Assembly (NCBI GenBank): GCA_021779205.1 | Contig: JAJYBE010000012.1 | Coordinates: 1-22,342, forward strand | Length of the DNA stretch: 22,342 nt | Direction: 5' to 3' | Origin: a bacterium | Lineage (GTDB): Bacteria; Patescibacteriota; Minisyncoccia; Moranbacterales; UBA2206 | Shown here: positions 1 through 6,694 of the stretch, one piece after another | Numbering within the stretch: the stretch's first letter is position 1 | Layout of the letters: each line of letters begins with the position of its first letter | Translations under genes and position numbers: made by a program | The notes under the pieces: model-generated | The model's input: the letters and a program-made list of their open reading frames with translations, nothing else | Databases searched by the model: none | What the model was told of the DNA's origin: nothing

Positions 1-2
1 AT

Positions 3-197
3 ATCAATAATCAAAAATATAGAGCGGATTTTTCACCGGTAGATGCTAATTGTGGTTGTGATTTGTGTAAAAATTATTCACGAGCATATCTCAGGCATCT
101 TTTTTCCGTTAAAGAACCCTTGGCATTGCGCTTGGCAACTTTGCATAATTTAAATTTTTATCTGAGCTTGATGAGAGAGTTACAAAAAGAGATTTAA
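3..197 (+). CDS. tgt: Queuine/preQ1 tRNA-ribosyltransferase, C-terminal part (gene runs off the left edge)
   Basis: This is the last 64 residues of tRNA-guanine transglycosylase, which swaps guanine-34 of GUN-anticodon tRNAs for preQ1 on the pathway to queuosine. The visible part contains the family's structural zinc site: a CGCDLC cluster (Cys at fragment residues 17, 19 and 22) followed 26 residues later by His48 in TLHNL, the spacing expected for Tgt. The block YSRAYLRHLF between them is also typical. The start and the catalytic aspartates lie outside the window. The stop is TAA at 195-197, followed at once by a hairpin at 203-240. The identification is secure although only the C-terminus is visible. 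Confidence 0.93.
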   Translation: MNNQKYRADFSPVDANCGCDLCKNYSRAYLRHLFSVKEPLALRLATLHNLNFYLSLMRELQKEI

Positions 198-202
198 GAT
201 AA

Positions 203-240
203 AAAACAGGCAAACAGCTTTTTAGCTGATTGCCTGTTTT
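203..240 (+). terminator. Hairpin terminator after tgt
   Basis: A 10-bp perfect stem (203-212 with 231-240, AAAACAGGCA/TGCCTGTTTT) is extended by an inner CAGC/GCTG stem around a T-rich loop. It begins 5 nt after the tgt stop. The T run lies inside the stem's 3' arm, and a second hairpin follows directly. Confidence 0.75.
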
Positions 241-284
241 CGTCGCAAGAGCAATACTTATCGATAAGTATTGCTCTTGCGACG
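241..284. repeat. 44-nt perfect palindrome spanning the 3' end of the RelE-like gene
   Basis: Bases 241-262 are the exact reverse complement of 263-284, with no loop. TTTT follows on the plus strand, and the tgt terminator lies directly upstream. It probably acts as a bidirectional terminator between tgt and the minus-strand gene. The minus-strand gene reads through one arm and stops (258-260) at the centre. Because of the symmetry, both strands encode the same peptide RRKSNTYR followed by a stop (plus strand from 241, minus strand from 284). Confidence 0.85.
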
Positions 285-851
285 TTTTAATTTATAAAAA
301 ACAACAATACCATTTTTTTCCTCTACGCGGAAAATTAAACGGTATTTATTGGTGATGCTTATGATGGTTGCGCCAACTGGAACGGAACGGATTTTTCCGT
401 TGAGTGGTCGGGGATTAAATGCGTTGCTTGCCAGCTGACCGTATTGGCAAAAATCATTGATCGATACGATTAATCGTTCAATCAATTTTTCGCACATTCC
501 GCCTTGAAATAATTTTTCCAAAAAATCATTGGAAAAAATTATTTTTTTTCCGCCAAAACCGGAAGCGGTTTCTGGCAGATGGTGTTTGCGCGCCAATGAC
601 AACAAACGCGTTCTTTTGGCGGAAGTATTTTTCTTTTCTTCCGCTGCAATTACAGCGTCGCTTTTATTTTGTGCCTTTTTTAGATTTTCAAAAGCGATAC
701 TAGATTGGCGAAGTTGGTATTCCAGAAAAAAAATTCTCCGATTGGCCTTTTCCAATCTTTTTCTGCAGTTATAAAAAGCAACTAGCAGCGACTTATCCGG
801 AGTTCTGGTAGAAAAAAAACCACTAATGAAGCCCGCAATTTTTCCTTGCAT
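258..851 (-). CDS. Coiled-coil protein with a RelE/ParE-like C-terminal domain, function unknown
   Basis: The 197-residue start at 851 is chosen over an upstream in-frame start at 896 because AAGGAAGG lies 6 nt before this ATG. The N-terminus (MQGKIAGFISGFF) is followed by a basic heptad-like stretch (RKRLEKANRRIFFLEYQLRQ) that looks like a coiled coil. The last ~95 residues resemble the RelE/ParE toxin fold: KLIERLIV helix, NPRPLNGKIRSV, then TNKYRLIFRVE, a hydrophobic IVVFYKL strand and a C-terminal RRKSNTYR. RelE-type toxins have a similar YRLIF strand and Arg/Tyr-rich end. The match is by eye and distant. No antitoxin-like small gene adjoins it, so a classic toxin-antitoxin pair is not supported. 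An RNA-binding or nuclease role is possible but unproven. Confidence 0.6.
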   Translation of the reverse strand: MQGKIAGFISGFFSTRTPDKSLLVAFYNCRKRLEKANRRIFFLEYQLRQSSIAFENLKKAQNKSDAVIAAEEKKNTSAKRTRLLSLARKHHLPETASGFGGKKIIFSNDFLEKLFQGGMCEKLIERLIVSINDFCQYGQLASNAFNPRPLNGKIRSVPVGATIISITNKYRLIFRVEEKNGIVVFYKLKRRKSNTYR

Positions 852-857
852 AACACA

Positions 858-865
858 CCTTCCTT
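858..865 (-). promoter_or_regulatory. Strong SD site of the RelE-like gene
   Basis: On the minus strand AAGGAAGG precedes ATG at 851 by 6 nt. It decides the start, and it stands out because the housekeeping genes in this window lack SD sites. Confidence 0.7.
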
Positions 866-888
866 TTTTTGTTGTTAAATTACAAAAA

Positions 889-906
889 ATTATCAAAAAT
901 GATAAT
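889..906. promoter_or_regulatory. Inverted repeat upstream of the RelE-like gene, possible operator
   Basis: ATTATCA-AAAA-TGATAAT is a perfect 7-bp inverted repeat with a 4-nt spacer. On the minus strand it lies just downstream of a possible promoter (TTTACA, 17 nt, TACAAA, with the -10 at 912-917), so it would overlap the start of transcription. It could be an operator or a 5' mRNA hairpin. Confidence 0.35.
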
Positions 907-946
907 AGTTATTTGTAGCAAATTAAAGTGTAGTTGTAAAGAAGCC

Positions 947-975
947 TTGCCCTTTTTTGTAAATTAACCTAGATT
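947..975 (+). promoter_or_regulatory. Promoter of the U32 gene, implying a leaderless mRNA
   Basis: TTGCCC (947-952), a 17-nt spacer and TAGATT (970-975) form a fair sigma-70-type promoter. The -10 ends 6 nt before ATG at 982, so transcription would start on or next to the start codon. No SD site is present. Confidence 0.55.
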
Positions 976-981
976 ATAGTT

Positions 982-2217
982 ATGCAAAAAATCGAACTTT
1001 TGGCTCCAGCCGGAGATTTGGAAAAACTCAAAATCGCGATTTTTTATGGAGCGGACGCTGTTTATTGTGGTGTGCCGGATTTTTCGCTTCGTGTCCGTAT
1101 CAATCGTTTTTCCAAAAAAGATTTGAAAGAAGCGGTGGATTATGTCCATAAGCGCAGAAAGAAAATTTATGTAACGCTTAATATTTATGCGCACAATAAA
1201 CATCTGGCAAAAATTAAACAACATATTCAATATCTCAAAAAATTAAAAGTTGATGCGATTATCGCCAGTGATCCCGGAATAATCCTTTTGATTCAAAAGA
1301 ATTGGCCCGAGTGCGAGATTCATCTTTCCACTCAAGCCAATGCGACAAATTTTGCGGCGGTGGATTTTTGGCGTGCGCAGGGTGTGAAAAGAATAATCCT
1401 TGCACGCGAGGTAATACTTCCAGAAATTAAAAAGATCAAAAAGCAAATCAAAAGTATTGAACTGGAATATTTTGTCCATGGTGCAATGTGTATGAGCTAT
1501 TCTGGTCGGTGTATTCTTTCCAAATGGATGACGGATCGCAGTGCTAATCTGGGAGATTGTTCGCAGCCGTGCCGGTGGGCGTATCGGGAAATAAAAGAAA
1601 TGAGCGTGGTGGATGAACAAAAAAGATTTAGAATGAATATTGAAGAAGATCGACACGGAACGCATTTTTTTAATAGTTATGATATGAATTTAATCGAGCA
1701 TCTTTCAGGACTCAAAGAAGCAGGCGTTACCTCGTTTAAAATAGAAGGACGCGCCAAAAGCGCTTATTATTTGGCAATTGTAACGCGCGCCTATCGAAAA
1801 GTGCTTGACGCTTTGGAAAGTAAAAAAACAAAAAAAGAAATCCAAACAATTATCGAGGGACAAAAAGCAGAATTGAATAATCTGGCGCATCGGGGATACT
1901 CAACCGGATTTCTTTTGGGAAATGAACCGGCGCATAATTTTCACAATGTTAATAATTCGGTCAAATTTCAATTTGTTGGAGAGGTGAGAGGTGCGAGTGG
2001 AAAATTAAATATTTTGCGAGTGCATAATCATATTTCAATTAAAGATGAGCTGGAGGCGATTACACCGCAAGAAAATGTCAGATTAAAAATTAAAAAAATT
2101 TTGGATTATAATAAAAAGGAAATAACAGTGGCAGATGGCGGACATGATAAAAAATATTATTTTGAATTTGATAAAAAATTGGAAAGTGGAAATTTGGTGC
2201 GGAAGGTGATCGAATAA
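982..2217 (+). CDS. trhP: U32-family protein, tRNA/rRNA hydroxylation (TrhP/RlhA type)
   Basis: The 411-residue protein belongs to the family named peptidase U32. Characterised members are not known as general proteases: they support RNA hydroxylation (TrhP for 5-hydroxyuridine at tRNA position 34, RlhA for 23S rRNA) or O2-independent ubiquinone synthesis (UbiU/UbiV). The N-terminus ELLAPAGDLEKLKIAI starts a TIM-barrel-like domain. The family signature FVHGAMCMSYSGRC lies at residues 164-177. Cys170, Cys177, Cys193 and Cys197 are candidate ligands for an iron-sulfur cluster. A C-terminal beta-rich domain follows (about 330-411). With Tgt just upstream, a tRNA-modification role is plausible. 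The exact member (TrhP, RlhA or other) cannot be settled by eye. No SD; probably leaderless. Confidence 0.85.
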   Translation: MQKIELLAPAGDLEKLKIAIFYGADAVYCGVPDFSLRVRINRFSKKDLKEAVDYVHKRRKKIYVTLNIYAHNKHLAKIKQHIQYLKKLKVDAIIASDPGIILLIQKNWPECEIHLSTQANATNFAAVDFWRAQGVKRIILAREVILPEIKKIKKQIKSIELEYFVHGAMCMSYSGRCILSKWMTDRSANLGDCSQPCRWAYREIKEMSVVDEQKRFRMNIEEDRHGTHFFNSYDMNLIEHLSGLKEAGVTSFKIEGRAKSAYYLAIVTRAYRKVLDALESKKTKKEIQTIIEGQKAELNNLAHRGYSTGFLLGNEPAHNFHNVNNSVKFQFVGEVRGASGKLNILRVHNHISIKDELEAITPQENVRLKIKKILDYNKKEITVADGGHDKKYYFEFDKKLESGNLVRKVIE

Positions 2218-2256
2218 TGACAAAAATTTGCTATAGTGTAAAAAACCACTCAATAG

Positions 2257-2296
2257 AAATGGGCTATCTGTCAAATTTGACAAATAGCCCATTTTT
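2257..2296. terminator. Terminator shared by the U32 gene and the convergent glycosidase-like gene
   Basis: AAATGGGCTAT (2257-2267) pairs with ATAGCCCATTT (2284-2294). The stem continues, after one mismatch, as TGTCAAA/TTTGACA. On the plus strand the stem ends in a T run. The minus-strand gene's TAG stop (2297-2299) abuts it. Confidence 0.85.
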
Positions 2297-3553
2297 CTAA
2301 AAATTTTTCCAGATCTCTTTTTTTTCATTGGAGAGATCATGAAGACCAATCATCCCATCTATGGATGGCCATAAAAAACATATCGTAGCCCCCACTCTGG
2401 GATCCTTGCTTTCGTTTTTATAGAAATTGAACATTTGCAGATGTTCCTCGATTGAAATAGGATAATCTGCAGTTTCGTAGGTTCCAGGAATTAATACTAT
2501 TTTTTGTCCCGGAAGTAAAAAATTTCTCAAATTTTCCGCATACTTTTCCCATGTTTTGAAAAAAGCATTTATGGAATTATCTGTGCAACCATATAGGGAA
2601 AATTGAGTCCAGTATAAATCAAACCCGATTAGATCGAAATTGGGAAAGCCATATTCGCTATACCAATCAGTTGAAATCGGAAACCCCAATACCGTCTCTT
2701 TTTTTAAGTCGTCAGCCACAGTCGCTGCGACTCCAAGAGTAATGGTGGTAGGGAGTGAATTTTTAATGATTGTGATTGCATTGTTTATCATTGTCCTCAT
2801 TTTTTTTGGGCTGTATCCATGCTGGATCGCAATCCAATCATATTCGTCAATGAGGTATACTCCCCATATGACATTTTTATTTTTTATATTTTTTAAGTAT
2901 GTCTGAAAACGTTCTTCGCAATCTTTATATAAAGAACAATTTTCATCAAAAAAAATGTTGACTAATACTACCAGTGGTTTCATTTTCAGCGTTACCGCTT
3001 GGTTTATTTTCTCAGAATCGGCGATGGCGATTTCTGCGGGATCAGTTCCGCTGCTCGCTATCATTGCGATTTTGGAAAAACTGCTTGTTTCCTGCAAGCT
3101 TTCTTTCCAATCTCCGAATCCATCCATAGCGTTAAACGCAACGCCGAAAACGGATTGATCGTTGATAAACCAGTCACTTAATATAAACACTACTGCGGTC
3201 GTGCTCATTTCTGGTTTGTATTGCAATTTTAAATTGTAGGTCTTTTCTGTTCCCAAATTTGCATTTGGTGTTGTGATTATGTTGTCATTGCTGTAAGAGG
3301 ACTCTTTTGTTTCTGAAGGGGCATTTACTTGTTCCAATGAAAATAATACCTCTCCTTTACTTCCAAAGGAAACAGAAAAAACGGCCTCAACATGATTGCC
3401 GAGTATGTTAAGGTTAAAAATTTTAAAATTAACATTATCCCATGTAGCGGAATACTCCTCTCCATGGCAATGGGGTTTGTTAGAAAGTAAAATAGTAACA
3501 ACAATAATGAATAAAAAAAACAAAAAACGAAAGTTTGTATTTTTTTTCAACAT
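2297..3553 (-). CDS. Secreted protein with a glycoside-hydrolase-like TIM-barrel domain
   Basis: The 418-residue protein opens with a basic start and a hydrophobic stretch (about 9-23), so it is probably exported through Sec; no clear lipobox is seen. Residues ~36-140 look beta-rich, like an accessory sandwich domain. Residues ~160-418 resemble a (beta/alpha)8 glycosidase: strands KPLVVLVNIFF (192-202), VIWGVYLIDEYD (228-239), FDLIGFDLYW (306-315), KIVLIPGTYE (351-360) and ATICFLWPS (389-397). Acidic residues at strand ends (D236, E237, D312, E360) are candidate catalytic groups. The GH family cannot be named and substrates are unknown. The start is backed by GGTGA 4 nt upstream and a good promoter. 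A cell-surface glycan-related role is inference. Confidence 0.6.
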   Translation of the reverse strand: MLKKNTNFRFLFFLFIIVVTILLSNKPHCHGEEYSATWDNVNFKIFNLNILGNHVEAVFSVSFGSKGEVLFSLEQVNAPSETKESSYSNDNIITTPNANLGTEKTYNLKLQYKPEMSTTAVVFILSDWFINDQSVFGVAFNAMDGFGDWKESLQETSSFSKIAMIASSGTDPAEIAIADSEKINQAVTLKMKPLVVLVNIFFDENCSLYKDCEERFQTYLKNIKNKNVIWGVYLIDEYDWIAIQHGYSPKKMRTMINNAITIIKNSLPTTITLGVAATVADDLKKETVLGFPISTDWYSEYGFPNFDLIGFDLYWTQFSLYGCTDNSINAFFKTWEKYAENLRNFLLPGQKIVLIPGTYETADYPISIEEHLQMFNFYKNESKDPRVGATICFLWPSIDGMIGLHDLSNEKKEIWKNF

Positions 3554-3600
3554 AATGTCACCCCCATTTTTTTTTTATTGATTGTTAAAAAGCTGTTATT

Positions 3601-3629
3601 ATAATAGCAAAAAATCATTCATTTGTCAA
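3601..3629 (-). promoter_or_regulatory. Promoter of the secreted glycosidase-like gene
   Basis: On the minus strand TTGACA (3629-3624), a 17-nt spacer and TATTAT (3606-3601) give a near-consensus promoter. Transcription would start near 3594, leaving a ~40-nt leader with an SD (GGTGA at 3562-3558). Confidence 0.75.
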
Positions 3630-3645
3630 TGTTTTGTGCGATGTT

Positions 3646-3679
3646 TGCATAAGTTCACTAACATATTGCACTCTATGAG
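3646..3679 (+). repeat. 34-bp repeat, copy 1
   Basis: The block starts TGCATAAGTTCACTAACA and ends TTGCACTCTATGAG. It matches 13471-13504 with one mismatch (C/T at position 12 of the block). This copy lies just upstream of the transposase remnant in the same orientation, so it may be an end or promoter part of that insertion sequence. Copy 2 has no transposase near it. Confidence 0.85.
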
Positions 3680-3689
3680 GTCATAGAAA

Positions 3690-3968
3690 ATGACGTTTTT
3701 TCACAAAATACATTGCAAATATACAGGTATTAAAGGTATTTTAACGGTATATAATCATTATGAATTTATTGATTTTCATAAATCCGATCTGCTCAATCCT
3801 GATATTTTTAATAACAAAATGCCGGAATATTTAATCTGGCATAATACTAAGAGGGTGCACTATGCTTTCAAAAACAAACTTTCTCCGATACAATTCATAC
3901 TGCCATTACAAACTAATAATTTTAATTTACCTTAGGAGTGCAAGGCAGGGTGGATACATACAAGAATT
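3690..3968 (+). pseudogene. Remnant of an IS481-like (DDE integrase-core) transposase, C-terminal end only
   Basis: The frame reads EFIDFHKSDLL, then EYLIWHNTKRVHYAF and SPIQFIL. These match the C-terminal pattern of integrase-core transposases (EFID..., LIWYNTERPHYSL, SPIQYL). An in-frame TAG at ~3936 is followed by ECKAGWIHTRI, which resembles the usual last residues of these enzymes (...GWTHT), so the stop is probably a decay mutation. The DNA-binding N-terminus and most of the catalytic domain are gone, and no clear inverted repeat marks the far end. Bases 3969-4127 hold nothing recognisable. The fragment has no likely function. Confidence 0.65.
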
Positions 3969-4154
3969 AGACATTCCGCTCTATCTGAGTTATTATAATA
4001 TTGAAAGATTGCACATTGGAATCTTTAAATTAATCAATTAATTGCTTTCAAGGCATTGGATATAAACTGATTTTTGGTAAAAATGAAATAACTATAACTT
4101 GTAGCATGAAAACAGGAAATATTTTGGTTGCGGATGGTGTTTTTGTATTTACGA

Positions 4155-4160
4155 TATAAT
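4155..4160 (+). promoter_or_regulatory. -10 box (TATAAT) of the small membrane-protein gene
   Basis: A consensus TATAAT ends 6 nt before ATG at 4167, so the transcript is probably leaderless. The -35 is poor: TTGCGG at 4128 is spaced 21 nt away. No SD is present. Confidence 0.5.
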
Positions 4161-4166
4161 TTAATT

Positions 4167-4529
4167 ATGGCAAAGAAACTCAATAAACTTATATTTTGGA
4201 TACCTAGAATATTATCAATAATGTTTATTGTCTTTTTGTCGTTATTTTCACTGGATGTTTTTAATGAAAAGTTGGGATTTTGGCAAATACTTGGCAGTCT
4301 ATTTATGCATAATATTCCAGCTTTGATTTTTTTGGTGGTTTTAATAATTTCTTGGAAGCGTGAGATAGTCGGTGGGATTATCTTCATTTTGACTGGAATT
4401 TTCTATACTATTTTTGCTTTCAGCCATGCTAATAGCTGGAAGATAGCTTTAGAATGGAGTATTCAAATTGCAGGATTATCTTTTGTTATCGGTGGATTAT
4501 TTATTACCAATTGGATCAAAAAAAAATAA
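4167..4529 (+). CDS. Small four-helix membrane protein, function unknown
   Basis: The 120-residue protein starts MAKKLNKLIF. The start at 4167 is preferred to an upstream in-frame one because TATAAT ends 6 nt before it, placing upstream codons outside the likely transcript. Four hydrophobic spans are visible at about residues 9-28, 41-62, 66-85 and 96-116, joined by short loops. The N-terminus is basic, the loop SWKREIVGG separates spans 2 and 3, and the tail is NWIKKK. No catalytic or binding motif is recognised. It lies alone between the transposase remnant and the infA promoter, so context offers no role. Confidence 0.75.
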   Translation: MAKKLNKLIFWIPRILSIMFIVFLSLFSLDVFNEKLGFWQILGSLFMHNIPALIFLVVLIISWKREIVGGIIFILTGIFYTIFAFSHANSWKIALEWSIQIAGLSFVIGGLFITNWIKKK

Positions 4530-4577
4530 TTGATTGATTAATACAATAAGTTTTAAATGTTGATATTGGATTAACTA

Positions 4578-4606
4578 TTGACAAGAAAAAGAAAATTAGT
4601 TAGTAT
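4578..4606 (+). promoter_or_regulatory. Main promoter of the infA-rpsI operon
   Basis: TTGACA (4578-4583), a 17-nt spacer and TAGTAT (4601-4606) give a strong promoter. The predicted start near 4613 leaves a ~167-nt leader before infA, unusually long for this window. Confidence 0.75.
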
Positions 4607-4688
4607 GGTTAAAGACATTGTAAAATTAAATATCGAATTCAAATAGAGGGAATGATTAAACGCACGAATTTGGATTGTTTTCTGCTCT

Positions 4689-4749
4689 AAGCGGATCGTT
4701 AGAAACTTTGTTTTTGAGGGTATCGCTTGGGTATCCGTCTGTTTTTTTT
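4689..4749 (+). promoter_or_regulatory. Possible attenuator in the infA operon leader
   Basis: The arm AAGCGGAT (4689-4696) can pair with ATCGCTT (4722-4728, one bulged G) or with ATCCGT (4733-4738, one G-U). The two exclude each other because the 3' arms belong to a direct repeat of GGGTATC (4718-4724, 4729-4735). The second pairing lies 3 nt before eight Ts (4742-4749), a terminator-like layout. Stems are short, so this is tentative. Confidence 0.3.
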
Positions 4750-4779
4750 GTTTCGAAAGATTTTGCATAAAAATAATTT

Positions 4780-5001
4780 ATGGGACAAGACAAGGAGATC
4801 GTTAAATTAGAAGGTGTGGTTACTGAGCTTTTGCCAAGCGCAACTTTCAGAGTTAAATTGGCGAGCGGACATGAAATTTTGGCATATATTTCGGGAAAAA
4901 TGCGTGTTAATTATATTCGCATAATTCCAGGGGATAGGGTTTTAATCGAAATGAGTCCCTATGACCTAACTAAGGGGAGAGTGGTTCAGCGGCTTAAATA
5001 A
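4780..5001 (+). CDS. infA: Translation initiation factor IF-1
   Basis: The 73-residue protein is a single OB-fold that binds the 30S A site during initiation and works with IF-2 and IF-3. Family landmarks are KLEGVVTELLPSATFRVKL near the N-terminus, then GHEILAYISGKMRVNYIRIIPGD and the closing SPYDLTKGRVVQRLK. The length is that of the usual bacterial factor (about 72). It heads the ribosomal operon and is followed 7 nt later by rpmJ, the order seen in many bacteria. No SD; the sequence before ATG is only A/T (ATAATTT). Confidence 0.97.
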   Translation: MGQDKEIVKLEGVVTELLPSATFRVKLASGHEILAYISGKMRVNYIRIIPGDRVLIEMSPYDLTKGRVVQRLK

Positions 5002-5008
5002 AAAAATT

Positions 5009-5122
5009 ATGAAAGTGAGAGCATCAGTTAAAAAAATTTGTGATAAATGCAAGACTGTAAAACGCAAAGGTGTGCTTTTTGTGATTTGTTCCAATCCAAA
5101 GCATAAGCAGAGACAAGGTTAA
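5009..5122 (+). CDS. rpmJ: 50S ribosomal protein L36
   Basis: A 37-residue reading frame starts MKVRASVKKICDKCK. It is the zinc-binding (C+) form of L36: Cys11, Cys14, Cys27 and His32 form the ribbon. The end KHKQRQG is also typical. L36 sits in the 50S subunit near 23S rRNA helices 89-97. It lies between infA and rpsM, the conserved order. The spacing is 7 nt from infA and 15 nt to rpsM, and no SD is visible. Confidence 0.96.
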   Translation: MKVRASVKKICDKCKTVKRKGVLFVICSNPKHKQRQG

Positions 5123-5137
5123 TTTAAATTAAAAAAT

Positions 5138-5524
5138 ATGTTAAGAATCGCCGGAGTAAATATTCCTGACAATAAAAGAGTGGAAATTTCTCTCACCTAT
5201 ATCTATGGAGTGGGAAAGAATGTTGCCAATGATATTTTAAGTGAATTAAATATAGATAAGAATAAGAGAGTTAAAGATTTGACAGAAAAAGAACAAAATG
5301 ATATTCGCAGTTTTGTGGAGAAAAAAATTAAAGTCGAGGGTGATTTAAAATTGGAAGTGCGGGATAATATAAAAAGACTAAAAGAAATTGGTTGTTATCG
5401 AGGGACGAGGCATCAAAAAGGTCTTCCTGTTCGTGGTCAAAGAACAAAAACGAATAATCGCACCGTAAGAGGAAATGTGCGCAGAACAATGGGATCAGGA
5501 AGGGTTAAGACTGAAAAAACTTAA
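5138..5524 (+). CDS. rpsM: 30S ribosomal protein S13
   Basis: The 128-residue protein lies in the 30S head, where S13 contacts the P-site tRNA and forms bridges to the 50S. The N-terminal helix-two-turn-helix region begins MLRIAGVNIPDNKRVEISLT and continues IYGVGKNVANDIL. The basic tail includes CYRGTRHQKGLPVRGQRTKTN and RTVRG, the segment that reaches the decoding centre. The length is close to the usual ~120. It sits between rpmJ and rpsK as in most bacteria. No SD; the upstream sequence is nearly pure A/T. Confidence 0.97.
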   Translation: MLRIAGVNIPDNKRVEISLTYIYGVGKNVANDILSELNIDKNKRVKDLTEKEQNDIRSFVEKKIKVEGDLKLEVRDNIKRLKEIGCYRGTRHQKGLPVRGQRTKTNNRTVRGNVRRTMGSGRVKTEKT

Positions 5525-5545
5525 AATTAATCGTATAAGCATATT

Positions 5546-6001
5546 ATGACGAATAACATTACACAAAATAATAAGCAGGATTTGGATGATAAAAAAACGG
5601 TTGATGCCGAAACTGTTGCTTTGGAGAAAAAGAAGTTCAAAAAAGCTAAAAGACAAATTGCTAAAGGCAGGGCAACAATAAAATGTTCCTATAATAACAC
5701 AATCATTAATATCTCAGACCAAACTGGCGCAGTGCTTGGTTGGTCGTCTTCCGGATTGTTGGGATTTAAGGGGGCAAAAAAAGCGACTCCCTATGCCGCA
5801 ACGCAAGTAGTTGCCAATGTTTCTGAAAAAGTAAAAAAATATGGAGTTCAGGAATTGGAAGTTTTTGTTTGTGGTGTCGGATCGGGGCGAGAAGCTTCCA
5901 TTCGAGCATTAGCAAATAACGGTTTTGAAATAACGATGATTAAAGATACAACCCCGATTCCGCATAATGGTTGTCGAGCAAAGAAACCAAGGCGTGTTTA
6001 G
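5546..6001 (+). CDS. rpsK: 30S ribosomal protein S11
   Basis: The 151-residue protein is on the 30S platform next to S6, S18 and the mRNA exit path. The core starts near residue 38 (KGRATIKCSYNNTIINISDQTG) and carries the landmarks GFKGAKKATPYAAT and CGVGSGREASIRAL, ending PIPHNGCRAKKPRRV. An N-terminal extension of about 25 residues, rich in Asn, Asp and Lys, precedes the core; E. coli S11 is 129 residues. The extension is probably disordered. The gene is followed by rpsD. Confidence 0.97.
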   Translation: MTNNITQNNKQDLDDKKTVDAETVALEKKKFKKAKRQIAKGRATIKCSYNNTIINISDQTGAVLGWSSSGLLGFKGAKKATPYAATQVVANVSEKVKKYGVQELEVFVCGVGSGREASIRALANNGFEITMIKDTTPIPHNGCRAKKPRRV

Positions 6002-6032
6002 TTTTTATTAATTTATTTATTTGAAAGAGAAT

Positions 6033-6668
6033 ATGGCTAGGGATACAGAAGCAAAATGTCGAAAATGTCGAAGAGCAATGGAAAAACTTTTTCTTAAGGG
6101 TGATCGTTGCAATGGACCTAAGTGCGCAATGATTAAGCGAGCTTATGTTCCCGGAGTTCATGGAAAGAAAATGTCTCGCGGAAATCGTAGTGAATATGGA
6201 ATTCAATTGAGCGCAAAGCAGAAAATAAAACGTATTTATGGAATAATGGAGCGTCAATTCAGAAAACATTTTGATGATGTTAAACATAAAAAAGGAGTTA
6301 CGGGAGATTTGCTTTTGTTGCGATTAGAAATGCGTTTAGATAATGTGGTTTATCGAATGGGTTTTGCTTCATCTCGTGCGCAAGCCCGCCAACTTGTTAA
6401 TCATGGATTAATTAGTGTCGATGGAAAAAAAATGAACATTCCTTCTTGCGAGGTTAAGATTGGGCAAGTGATTGGAATACGGGATAGCAAAAAAGAATCA
6501 GGTTATTTTAAAAATATCGAACTCGGGCTTAAAAATAAAAAAGATTTTCCCGCTTGGATTACTTTTGATGTTCAAAAGATGCAAGGAACAGTCATTAGTT
6601 TACCGCTTAAAGAGGATATCGGAATCAATGTCGATGCGCAGGTGGTGGTGGAATATTATTCGCGATAA
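6033..6668 (+). CDS. rpsD: 30S ribosomal protein S4
   Basis: The 211-residue protein is a primary 16S rRNA binder and nucleates assembly of the 30S body; in many bacteria it also represses its own operon. The start at 6033 (MARDTEAKCRKCRR) is preferred to a TTG at 6021 because S4 normally begins MAR and because AAGAGA lies just before it. The N-terminus holds a C-X2-C-X13-C-X4-C zinc site (Cys9, 12, 26, 31), the C+ type. The S4 RNA-binding fold follows around residues 94-155 (RLDNVVYRMGFASSRAQARQ). Upstream is rpsK, downstream rpoA. Confidence 0.96.
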   Translation: MARDTEAKCRKCRRAMEKLFLKGDRCNGPKCAMIKRAYVPGVHGKKMSRGNRSEYGIQLSAKQKIKRIYGIMERQFRKHFDDVKHKKGVTGDLLLLRLEMRLDNVVYRMGFASSRAQARQLVNHGLISVDGKKMNIPSCEVKIGQVIGIRDSKKESGYFKNIELGLKNKKDFPAWITFDVQKMQGTVISLPLKEDIGINVDAQVVVEYYSR

Positions 6669-6694
6669 TTTTAATTAAATTATAAATTAAACAA

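Noticed and set aside
529..774. 81-codon plus-strand frame
   Set aside because: It lies antisense within the RelE-like gene, has no SD and no recognisable domain.
1243..1665. 140-codon minus-strand frame
   Set aside because: It is antisense to the conserved U32 gene and is a low-complexity shadow.
3680..3701. Terminator GTCAT/ATGAC followed by T6
   Set aside because: The stem is only 5 A/T-rich base pairs and no functional gene lies upstream on the plus strand.
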